A DNA stretch of 64,000 nt. Source: Rhinopomastus cyanomelas (taxonomy: Eukaryota > Chordata > Aves > Bucerotiformes > Rhinopomastidae). Positions 12,541 through 23,842 of this stretch are shown here, piece after piece (the first letter of the stretch is position 1; each line of letters starts with the position of its first letter). Where the stretch lies: NCBI GenBank assembly GCA_013400115.1, contig VXBP01010394.1:1240001-1304000 (forward strand), read 5' to 3'. The position numbers were made by a program, and so were the translations under genes. Below the pieces are notes generated by a model. It did not search any database and was not told where the DNA came from. It saw only the letters and a list, made by a program, of their open reading frames with translations.

Positions 12541-15500
12541 AAGGACTGGTGGCACCGACCTTAATTTGGTTATCAGCAGAATAGGGAGGTAAAGGTGCTG
12601 AGCAGGAAGTCAATTTCCAACCATCACATCAGCACTTAGTTGAACAGCCAGCTGTGTGTGATGCTCTGAAGAGGCAGTATCAAGTATAACTTTGTCAAAC
12701 CCTCTTTTACGTGTGGGAAATGTTGACCCTGATTTTTAAAAACTGTCATCTATTCTACACAAGAACCAGTTCTAATAAAAATATTCTAATACCTGGCCCT
12801 TAGTTCTGCATCAAAAATCTTCTGTCTAAACCCAAAGTCTTAGCGAGGTATTAGGGGATAACATAGTAAATACTCCAAGAGAGATAGACCCAAATCTGGT
12901 TCATTTGAGAGTTACTGTGCAAGGTGCGTTATCTGACTAATTTTAACACACATCATCTTACTTTTAAGTGCTTTTACTTGCTTCACAAGTGCCCTGCAGA
13001 TCAGGTGAAATGATAAACGCACATCTCACTGATAAAGGTCAAGTATACCCAGGTATCATAAGATGCCTTTATTTTTAAAATAATTTGTAGTAATTATTGT
13101 ATATTTGGCAGACTCCAGTTGCAGGATTCTTTGGCTTTAATGAGAGAGAGCTTAGACTGGGTTGTTCATTAATCCTCACGCTAGATCACACTTTTAAACC
13201 ACACATTGGCAAGGCAGCATTCAAGACTAGCTCATGTCTTTCCTTTTTGGCTACACGGGAGTCACAGAAGTTTTCAAGCTAAAATCTGGTTTATTTTGAG
13301 AGCATGCATGGAATAGGTAAGGACAGCACTGCATACTGAAGCGTATCTCCTGCCTCCTGCATACAGGATACCTTGGATGAGAGCACTCGTACGCTCTGCC
13401 CGAGCTCTTTTTCCATGACGTGAACACCGTGGCTCTGCACTGTGTACATTTCTTGCCTGTGGCCTTTCACTCACTGTCTTATCTGAAAAAAATGTTTCTT
13501 AATTACCGGTGTGATAGAGTGCATGAGCTGAGCTGGCCAGTAGCTTCAGATGGCTTAAGCTACCATGACAGGCTCTGGATCCTTCACAGATTTATCCATC
13601 ACTTCCAGACTGATGAACCTCTGATTCAGCTAAGCATATTAAACTTGCCAGCACATCTATTTAAATTTCAGATTTCTGGTCCTCAAAGGCTGCTCTATTT
13701 TCTTCTTTGTCATCTCTCTAATGACTTCAGGGCAGGGAACAGGCATACATGTTGGAAAACTACCCTTGATTTAAATTCTCTAAAATATTACCTTTGTCAT
13801 GGAAACTGAACACAGCTGAACACAGGGGGTGTTGGTAGACCTTTTTGGTGTTTTAAACCGAGTTTTTGGCAAAAAATGTGCCTGGATACATAACCAAGGA
13901 GAAAGCTATTTCGCCCTTGAGCGGGATAGCCAAAAGAAAGATCCCTCAACCCAAAAGACTGAACAATCCAGAAGTTCCCAAGGACTTCTAATCTGGAAGG
14001 TCAAGAGAGATCTGTACAGCTAGACAATCAGAGTGTTCACTGCCATGGTCCTCCAAGTCATTTCAAGAATAACGTTAACAAATGCAAAGTAGGGGACCCA
14101 TCAATCTTTCAGAGTCAGTCCATGCTCTCTGCAGACGGGAAAGACAATTTTGTGGGCTGAACACTCCAGTTAGCACTGAAGTCCAAGTGTCCTCCATCTC
14201 ATCAGACTGGTGTGATCAGTCACACCCAGCCAGAATGAATAAAGCCTGATTTCACAGGGCTGGTTGCAGAAATTCAGTGAACAGGGAACTGAAACGGTGA
14301 TTGTCAGGCATATGCTCTCTTCTAGCTAACCCATGGGAGCTAAATTCAAATGAGAAAAACAGTCATTTTGTTTCCACTTTACCTAAAAATCCAGCTTTTT
14401 ATCTTTGACCTATTTAACAACACTTGTTTCTTCAGAGTTCCACTGCAGGCACTGCGCGCAGCAGCTGGGTAATACTGCCAACAGTCTGATTCTATGGCAG
14501 GCTACTGCCACTGCTACTCTTTTATCAGCTTTTAACACTTCTGTTATCAGCCAATTGCCCTTTTGTGGGAGAGGGGGGAGAAGAATCCGATAGAAGTCTG
14601 CTTTTATGAATGCCTAAAGCCTTCAAAATTAACAAGGAGAATCTGGTGGTCACTGTATGCTCCTGTTTTAAGAGCAGATGTGGTACTGTATAGTTTTGGT
14701 ATTAAGGACTGTAAAGCTTCCTTTCAAGCAAAGGACTATTTATCTACTTAACACAGAACATAACCAACTTTTGTACGTTTCATATATTACATTTATTTCA
14801 AAATGCTTGGCATTATTAATCCTTTTTATATTGTTAATATAAAGATCCTGCTTCAAAACCTCAGAACCCCAGAAAGTTTATTTTTTTCTCTCTTTTTTGC
14901 ATTGCATGCACTGATGAACTAGCCTGCTCAGCAAGCATTTAACAGATTAGACACTTGAACATGGTTTCAGGCAATGCTCTCTCATGTTTCTGCGTATTGC
15001 CTGATAAACACTTCAAAGTAAACCGCTCATAAATATGAAATGAAAAGCCGAGAAGTCGTTATGCACAGCTTTGAGATACAAATCTCTTTATTCCCCTCTG
15101 AAGTGGAGTTTGATTGACATAATGAGTCATAGATCCTGTCCAGGGACACACTGCCTTATCCCCTTTTCCTCAGGAGACAGGGAGTCTTTAAAGAAATCCA
15201 CTTCAGAACTTTCTGATAGACAGCTATAGAAAAGTTGAACACCACACAGAGTTATTATTTGGAATTAATACCTGCTTTAACCACTGTGACACGTGGCACA
15301 GACTGATCCCGGAGCCACCATGGGCCCCAACACCTGAACCTTCTAAGTCAGGCCAAAGCCAGGAAGTAATGCTTTACCTAGTTATGGGTGACATGGCCAT
15401 GCAGACCTGGCATCCACAAACTATGCAGGACCCTCGGAGAAAGAGGAGTCTTGCTGAGCTGCTGCAAAGGGTCAACACAGCCAAAGGGTCCCTCTATGAT

Positions 15501-18180
15501 CTGGGAAGTCCCTCTGCTCCATCTCACCCGATCAGGAACAGCTACCAGCAACAGAACTTTATCACATGGGCTGGTCCACTATGGAGCATCACACAAGCAG
15601 CTCCTGAGTACAAAACTGCTCCTCAAACAGTTGTGGCACAGACCCCTCTGCTGCCAGGCTCTACCTGCAAGACACATCTCACCTTGGGTGAGAGGAAGAG
15701 GAAGACAGGGTGGCTATGGATACTAGCACCCCGATGAAGGCATATTCATTAAGTGCAGACCACCTACAGACATTTCCTACACTTCAGGGGTGTCTACGGT
15801 GGAGGTTAAAAATTTTATGCAAAAAGGAGCCATTAAAATCACCAAGCCTGAAAAACCTCTGCAGTGTTCATTTAGATGCTGCTGTTCATAAATGCTCCCC
15901 ATATAAAAACAATAAAAACTATGATGTGTAACTGTTGGCCACTGCTGTTCCACACAAAGTCAAGCTTGAAGCCCCACAGTAAAACTGCTGATTTGAGGCA
16001 CCTAAACCAAAATCATGGTGTGAAGAAGTGCTACACTACAATCTCCTATTCACAACCTGCAGTCACTGTGGACGGTTACAGAATGAACCCAGCAAATATC
16101 CACCTAAACGGACCTGCAAACTCTGACACTTCATTTGCTAGCCATGCTGTCTCCTTCAAATTACCCATCATCACTACGTCCTACGAAATAACCATAAAGG
16201 ATACTAGATCCACTCACAGCTCTGCTTTCTTTTGTTACTGGTAGTGCCCTTACCAACGTTAGACATGAGCCATTCCCACCGTTTATACCACAGGACATGT
16301 ATCAGGAAGACTGAAAAGCAACAGTAAAAAATGAGCTTAATTTGTGGTGTTCCAAATGCACTCCAAAGTATTTTTATTTTGCCAATAAAAATGAAGAGGC
16401 TGGTGACTATAAAAAAAGCAGTGAAACAATGAAATGGTAAGAAGACTAAATATTAAAAGACTTGAATTTATATCACATGCAAATAATGAAACATTCAAGC
16501 CCAGTTTTGTAGGAAAAGGCTGAAAGTGAGATAAAAAAAGCTTAAAATGATGAAAAAGCCACAGGGTGGTATCGTCACCCACCTACAAATAACATTGTTG
16601 CCTCTTCTCAGTCCTCAGTGACTGAGATAATTCAGACATTATTTTTTGTCTGAAACATTTATAGTGAAAAACTTCTACTGTGGAGACTTACTGCTTATGA
16701 ATTGCAAACACATTCTGACCCTGTGCTATATACTGGGAGGCCTCTTTCTTTTCTGCTGTACATGATCATTCACATCTTCACAGCTGAGAGCTGGCACTGG
16801 CTGCTCTAATAACTAGTAAACGATATATATTTACATCAGAATACAGACACACGAGCAGCAACAAGTGCTGAACCAAAGGGGGAAGTGCTGAAAAAGCGAA
16901 AACCTAAATTAAAGCTTGTGGCTCTGAACAGGCATTCTGCAATTTGTCATTATGGACTGCACTTTCTATGTAAATTAAAACTCTTTGGCCCAAATTGCAA
17001 CTGTTTGTCACTATCTTGTATGTTGTGAGGAATCATTATCATACACATAATTAAGAACTTACGGGCCTGCTTCGCAGCACACTTCTGAAAGAAGCCATGC
17101 GTGAGCACTAACTGTAACGCATGTCACTGCAGCATCCTGTGACAGAATCCATGCTGAAAGGCAAATGGGGCATCTGAGACAGTCTGACTTCCTTACTGAA
17201 AGACTGCACAAGGTCTCCTCCAGCACTCATGGTTCCTATGCAATTTCACTAGTACTAGACGTAGGATTAGAATGAGATACTTCGGGACAGAACTAGACCC
17301 TAAAATAATCCTTTGGATGACAACTACGTTAGCAATCAAGTGTGCTTCTGTAAACTGTGATTTTCAGAGATGATACCTCTGCTACTGAGCTTCTACCACA
17401 AGATGGGAGCTATTGTGATAGGGCTTCAAGCAGCATTAAGCATTCTGATGAGGCCCAGAAAGCACAGTTGTCAGTCACAGCCTTGGCTCTGTCACTCACT
17501 TTTACATGTTGAAACCAAGTTGTCTCCAGGATAAGTGCTCCTCAGAGATTTGCAGCTGCTGCTTGACCTACAGCTGAAAAGCAAGTGCTTTGTTCACTAG
17601 ATCTATTAGCCCTTTGACTTCATTCATTCACTAGCTAATATAAACACATTGCTGAAGTGAGTGATTAATTCACATTATTTAGAGAGTGCACTAAATTCCT
17701 GAAGCCTCTAGTATGACTATCCATGGAGGCTCCAAAACATTCATCTAATTAGTAATTAATTATGAAATAGCAGTTAGAAATCTGGTCAGAGCCAGAAGTC
17801 ATAAAATTTTTGCATCTTCCCTCCAAGAATACTCTTTCCTTACTGCCCCACAGCTGCATTTAACACAGACCCTAACTCAACTACCATCTCTATTTTGAAT
17901 AAGTTATCGAAGGAACAAGCCTTCCAGTAAAAGCTGCATGAGTTAGATAATTTAAGAGGAAAAAAGCCCAGAACATCACATACTGTTGGTATAAGCTTTT
18001 CTTTCTTACTGGAGAGAACCCACAAAGATTTCAAATGACTCAAGATATCAATGTGTAGGGAGTTCTGACATAAAAACCTGTGAACCTCATTGACACAAAA
18101 CACAATCTTCTTACCTCCGCATGTCACATACCATATATCTTGGAACCTTCTGATCCAAGGATGCAACTGTGATGGAAATA
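12541..18180. other. Intron block, includes unexplained GC-richer stretch at 15.3-15.7 kb
   Basis: Between 15369 and 15737 two plus-strand frames of 122 and 112 codons overlap. The sequence is not a repeat I recognise. It may be an old element remnant or chance. The homeodomain cluster at 17746 also lies here. Confidence 0.55.
17746..17762. promoter_or_regulatory. Cluster of homeodomain-type TAAT cores
   Basis: TAATTAGTAATTAATTA packs several TAATTA or ATTA cores into 17 bases, within an unbroken non-repeat stretch. It could be an intronic enhancer site for homeodomain factors, which fits a developmentally patterned neural gene, but AT-rich sequence produces such motifs by chance. Confidence 0.3.
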
Positions 18181-18285
18181 CCAGAGTCTCCATCTCTGGA
18201 GATGTTTTAAAACCCTCCTGGATATGTTCCTGTGTGACTTGGTCTAGGCGATCCTGCTGTGGCAGGGGGATTGGACTAGTACACT
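18181..18285 (+). mobile_element. CR1 fragment lacking its terminal tail
   Basis: It carries 'GAGTCTCCATCTCTGGAGAT', 'TGGATATGTTCCTGTGTGAC', 'GATCCTGCTGTGGCAGGGGG' and 'ATTGGACTAG', the CR1 3' region in sense. The usual 'CCTTCCAACC' segment and octamer tail are missing, so it is truncated at both ends. It faces the oppositely oriented fragment at 18437-18745. Confidence 0.82.
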
Positions 18286-18436
18286 CTTTCTGAATTGTCT
18301 TAAGCATCATCAGTTTGCAAAAATGAAACCAAGAACATGTACAGAATGGTCCCAAGTTCCCCAAAAGTCTGCAGGACATGCAAAGAAGACACTTCACTTT
18401 TAAAGCTGCTCTGTTGCAGACGTTCATTTTCACTGC

Positions 18437-18745
18437 ACACAGAACACAGAATTGTTTTGGTTTTAAGAGACCCCCCCAAGATCATCAAGTCCAAGCAATC
18501 AATCCAGCATTGCCAGGTCACCACTAAACCATGTCTCTCAGCACCACATCTACACAGCTTTTAATTACCTTCAGGGTTGGTGACTTCACCACTGGCCTGG
18601 GCAGCCTGTTCTAAAGATTGACAACTCTTTCAGAAAAGAAACTTCTCCCAATGTCCAACCTAAACCTCCCCGTGGCCCATACTGAGGCCACTGTCCTCTT
18701 GGCTTATAAAATGTTGGGAGAAGACACTGACCAGTTGCAGCTAGC
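18437..18745 (-). mobile_element. CR1 LINE fragment, 3' end
   Basis: It starts CACAGAACACAGAATTG, the antisense tail, then 'ATCATCAAGTCCAAGCAATC', 'CACCACTAAACCATGTCTC', 'GGGTTGGTGACTTCACCAC' and 'CTGGGCAGCCTGTT'. This belongs to the CR1 subgroup with the 'GACATGGTTTAGTGGTGA' segment. It is truncated near 18745. Confidence 0.9.
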
Positions 18746-21700
18746 AGCTCAAACCACAACAGTTGCAGCTTAGTCCAGAGAAATGAGGAGTGTTTTCAAC
18801 TCATGTATATTTACTTAAAAGTCTTCCCACTGATGCCATTAGCTAAAACCTTCTAGGTTGGCTAAAAATTTCTGATAACTAGTCCTACACTCAACAATGC
18901 TGTAATTTAGACCTTAGCTGAAAGGTGGCCATCAATTTGAAGACTACACTTTGGAAGTCAAGCTAAAAAATGGTGAACTCTACATAACTGTATGCACTCC
19001 TTTGGCTGCCATTTCCAGCAGAGCGATACACAGATATATTCTAGAATCCTGAACTCAGGAGACAACTATGTTTGGTTAAAAACAACCTCCTTGGATGACG
19101 CGCAGTGCACAGTTGTTTGTGCAACGACCAAGAATAGCCTGAGCTCAGTGTAACGTCGAGGTTGCCTTCAGAAAGACTGCACTGCAGTGATGGAAAGCAT
19201 GATCCCTCCTGCACAGTACGCACTGCACTGTGCATTTAGTCCTTTGAGAGCTTTCAGGATGAAAAGACTATAGTTATTACTACCATCATTATTATTAATG
19301 AAAAATACACATGTAAAATTAGGCTCCGAACACAACGTTTTATAGCCCCTATTTGTCTCTGTGGACATACACCATAATGGCTTTAACAGACCTTTAACAC
19401 TCACTGACTAATTAATCTTTACACTCAGGACCCAGCAGTGAGTTTTATTCAGTAAGGAGCAGAAAATAGCATCTGTGGATTGGGCTTGCAAGGTCCACTG
19501 CATGAATAAATTGACAGGCTACAGGAAGAGTCGGCATTAAACAGCTCCTCTCCTCCCCTCAGTAGTCCTGCAGCAGCCACTGAAGCTTCCCTTCGCGAAC
19601 TTCTTACATACCATTTATTTTTATTTCCTACAGTGACTCTTTTCAATCTCACAGAGACTCAGTCTTCCAAATACACTGACAGAAAAAAGTATTACAGGGA
19701 CTCGATATCACTTTAAAATGTAACTGCATTTTCAACAAAGCCAAAGTATGCACTGGCAAATTCAGCTTTCCTACGGAGAGCACAAACGAACCATACAAAT
19801 TAATAGACCCCAGCAATTCGTCAGAAAAACCTTTAGGCTCTCATTTCAAACTCAAACACGTTCTAAATATGAAAAAGCATGGGGAAAATATTCTGCAAAA
19901 AGAAAGCACAAAGAGAAAATGGACCATGCAATTTCTTAATGGAATAAATTCAATCTTTACTCCTCTTAAAAGAATTTTAAAGGTATTGTAAAAGAACAAG
20001 CATATAGGGGTAAATTCCCCTCATCTCATTTGCATGATTCAGTTATTGTCAATATAGCTTACCTGGAGTCTTACTTGAGCTATAAAGCCAGGCAACCAGA
20101 ACACCATCTTCAGTTACAAGAATCAGGTGTTATGTGTTTACTGGTCAAGCTTCAGTGGTAGAGATTTCATCACTATGAAATTATTAAGGATTCTAATTGT
20201 TTTTTCTAGAATAACCGAAGTAACCCCTGGTACTACTGTGACATTGAAGTGCATGATATCAGCTTTATTCCATTAAGTCAACTTCAGGAATAGCTTACTC
20301 CATTCCTTTTATAACTGAAATTATATTAGGAAGCAAGCCTTGTGAACTGCAGCACAATAAGCAGTAATGAGGACAGCACAGCCCTCAGCTTGAGAGTCAG
20401 AAATGACCTCCCTAGAATTGTCACTTCATTGAGGAAGATCACAAATTAAAGTCTACTTCTTAGAAAAAACCATCTACTTATCTGTACGTGTATGGAGAAA
20501 ATATTTGTCAGAGTAGTTCTCTTCTTTTTGGAGCCGTTAACCACTTGTCTAGTGAGTGGCTGGTTCAGAGCAAAGAGCTATTCATTAATGTCCAGCAGGA
20601 CTGACATCTGCACTTACTAACAGATGGAGGGACCCATGTAAAGACGTGGCTCAGTCTATTCTCTTTACTCCCTTGTTTTTCCTCTCTTGCTGAAACATAT
20701 TTTCAGTTTCCCTCCATAAATTCCACAAAATTCTCCCCATTAATGAGCCGTATTCTGCTCTCAAGCCATCTCTAACTCATCTCTCAGCCTGAAAAAGGGA
20801 AACAGAGGTGAAACAACTAGGAAACAAAATCCTTCTCTGCCATTGCTTGATCAGTTATAGCTTAGGACTTTATCTCCCCAAACATTTTCCCATTATAAAA
20901 AAACAAGGCTAGTAATGCTCTCTGCATCAGTAGATACTAAAAAATATGTCAGAATTTAATAAGAATTGATAAAGACTCAGCTTTGTGAATTACACTCATA
21001 CAAAAAAAAGGATTTAAACTGAATCCTGCCATCTACGGCTGTATCTGCTGAGTGAAGGGATCCTGACAGGAACAGGCCAGCTGAAATGGCAAGTACATGA
21101 AGCTGGCAGCTGGCTCTACTCCCACTTACCTGCAGTCCTCTCAAGCTGAGGAGGAATGTTACCAGGCTCTGTGCAAACCTCCACACCTGCTTGAGAATTA
21201 AAATAAACCCTGGTATGAAAAAGTAAGGCATCTATTAGATCAGTTTTCATTCAGATTAACCATTTACTTAAAGGTCTCGTTCAGGCTGCCTGCCTCATGG
21301 GGAACATAACACACCTGTGTTTTAAAAGCAATGTGGCGTACAGATGGTCAGTTTGTGAATAGCTACACCACATCCATCATTAGGACTGAAACAGTCCCAG
21401 CCCTGTCCCTCAGAAAACAGTAAACACAAAGAAAATGCAATTCCAGCACAAGACAGGCAGGGAGAAGTAGCTGTGCTATTCCAGTCCTTTGCTCCGGCTC
21501 ATCAGAAAAGACAGTGATCCACACCATGCCACCTATACATGTAACACCAAGTGTATGGGTCAGGACAGAAAAGGGAGCTCCATACTTAACCAGAACCTTC
21601 CATATCCTACTGGCACAGCCTTGGCTTCCCCATGCACTGCTCTATGGCCAGTGGCTGCTGTGTACTGACAGCTGTGTTACACACACGTCTAAACTAATGT

Positions 21701-23772
21701 AGGACAGATCTAGATGGTACCGGATGAGTCTTAATTCCTTCTCTTCCAGTAACCACAAACAGCACAGACGAAACACGATTTTCCTTCTGCACTTCAATCA
21801 CAAACACACTCGTTTGCTAGAATAATGAAAACCTCTCAGGTTTATACCAAAAGAGTGGCTGAAATACTTGTGTGAGGGCTTCCGAATGTGAAAGGGGCCA
21901 TCCCCAGGCGTTGGTGAACAGGTTTTTCTTCTTCTCTTGCAATGCAAGGACATTCCTGCTCAGCTCAGGGGCTGCATTCTGTCTGCTGCCTTTTCCCTAT
22001 GGAAAGCGGATTTATGGTGGCACCACAGGGCACCAGCAAGCAAGAGAGGCAAATTTTCATTGAAAAGACCACTCAGAATTGGCAAAAAAACCTGACCTCT
22101 GGAGAAGACCTTCCATAGCGAGCACAGGGTTTAGCCAGCAAGGCAAAAGTCCTCTTAAAACATGCTTAGTCAACCACAGACATGGCCACTGCTGACCGCT
22201 GAGATCTTGTTCCCACTTGTAAGTCAGACAGCTCCTAAAATGTTTGGCCAGCTCACCTAGCTGGTCTTCTTCCCTTCTTCCTTTAATCCTTTTTTGCCTT
22301 TAATTTTACCCTTCATCCCTGAGGTGGGAGACTCCTCACTCAGCCTTGTGCTCTCAAAGCCCACATTTCCAATTTCTTTCTTTTGTTCTCCTCAACCCAC
22401 CAATGTCAGACTTCTTTATTAAATAAATTATATTAATAAAGCTGTCAAACTGATTAAACATGGACAATTCCCATGCTAGTAGAACCCAGAAAAAGCAAGT
22501 CTTTGACTTCAGATTTTAGAATTATATATTGTTACAACAAATTAAGCACTTTCAGCTTTATTTTCCAATGTGGTTATTCCATGTCTGTGATGGATAAAGG
22601 CAGCATCTGTTTGCCAGAAACACTAGAAAATTCAATGAAGCCAAAAGACGTGAGATCCATTTTGTGACAGATGGCTTGAAGTTCCACTGATCAGAGAAGT
22701 TTGCTTAGAAACAAAATAACTGTGGATTAGGTAAGTATATATGGTGAACAGACAATAAAACGAAGGAATGAAAACACAAGAGTGAAAATATTTGCAACTA
22801 TGAATCAAAATTGATCACTAATATAAGTGCAAAGACCTTTTTTATCCTTTTTTTCTGTTCACGATGTGATCCCTGCCCCTAGGCTACTCCACCTTCTTTC
22901 TCATGTACTTTGTAAAATGGGAATGAACCAACACAATTTATCCCAATGGTATAAAAATGAGAGTCAGAGTAAGAGAGAACACAGCAAAACCCAAACACCT
23001 CATAATTATTTAAATGGGATTGGCACATCAAGATGACGTCTATCATCTCAGGGTTCTTCCAAAAAAGAACAAACCCTACGAATTACTCAGAACGTACACA
23101 TTTCTCACTCTTAAGCATCCAACAGTCTTTCTCTTCTTCCAGTTTATATCATTTTCAGCTACACAAAAGATGAACTAGATGTTTTTCAAGTTGTTTTTCT
23201 TAGACTTCAAATCTCGGGTAACTTCACTCATTTACCACATTTTACCACAAATTAAGATTCAAATCAAGACAAATTCATTATCACTCAGAGTTCTTTTACA
23301 AAGATGAAAAAAATAACCACACCTTAAAGTGCTCTGGATTATCCATTGGCTAATAAAATGAGTACTGAATAGTTCTCTTGTTCACAGTTAGCAGTTGCTT
23401 TTCTTCCTTTCTAATCAAAATGCTCTGAAAGTAAAATTCACATTCTAACTAAATAAGTGCTTCTTGTTGGAAAGTACCACTGTATTTGTTTTCTGAAGGT
23501 AAGAATGCTGTCTATATAAATATATAAAAGAAATAAACTCCACAATTACCGGAAAAAAAGAAACCAAAACAACCCATGGTAGGAATGCATTCCGGGGCTT
23601 CTAAAGAGAGAACTTTGGGAAACTGTAGTTGAAAAATTACTCTTAGCTTGTACCAATCCTAATTCAGAGAAGAATGTCACCTGCATCTCATAGATTTGTA
23701 TAAACATTCCATTATTAATACATTTGAAATGTCTGTGCAGTGCGTTGGAGAACAATATATTACACTCTTCCA
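18746..23772. other. Intron block, nothing recognised
   Basis: Unique-looking AT-rich sequence. No exon, RNA gene or repeat could be named. Confidence 0.6.
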
Positions 23773-23842
23773 TCACAGTATCACAGTATTACCAAGGTCG
23801 GAAGAGACCTCATAGATCATCAAGTCCAACCTGTTACCACAG
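23773..23842 (-). mobile_element. Short CR1 3' tail
   Basis: It reads TCACAGTATCACAGTATTAC then 'GGAAGAGACCTCATAGATCA' and 'TCAAGTCCAACCTGT', the antisense of the same ATACTGTG-tailed CR1 subgroup as 8771-8836. Confidence 0.86.

Noticed and set aside
13420..13809. 129-codon plus-strand frame
   Set aside because: No motif or splice evidence; typical of stop-poor intronic sequence.
17840..18433. 197-codon minus-strand open frame
   Set aside because: Its middle is the antisense of a CR1 fragment (18181-18285) and the rest has no family motif.
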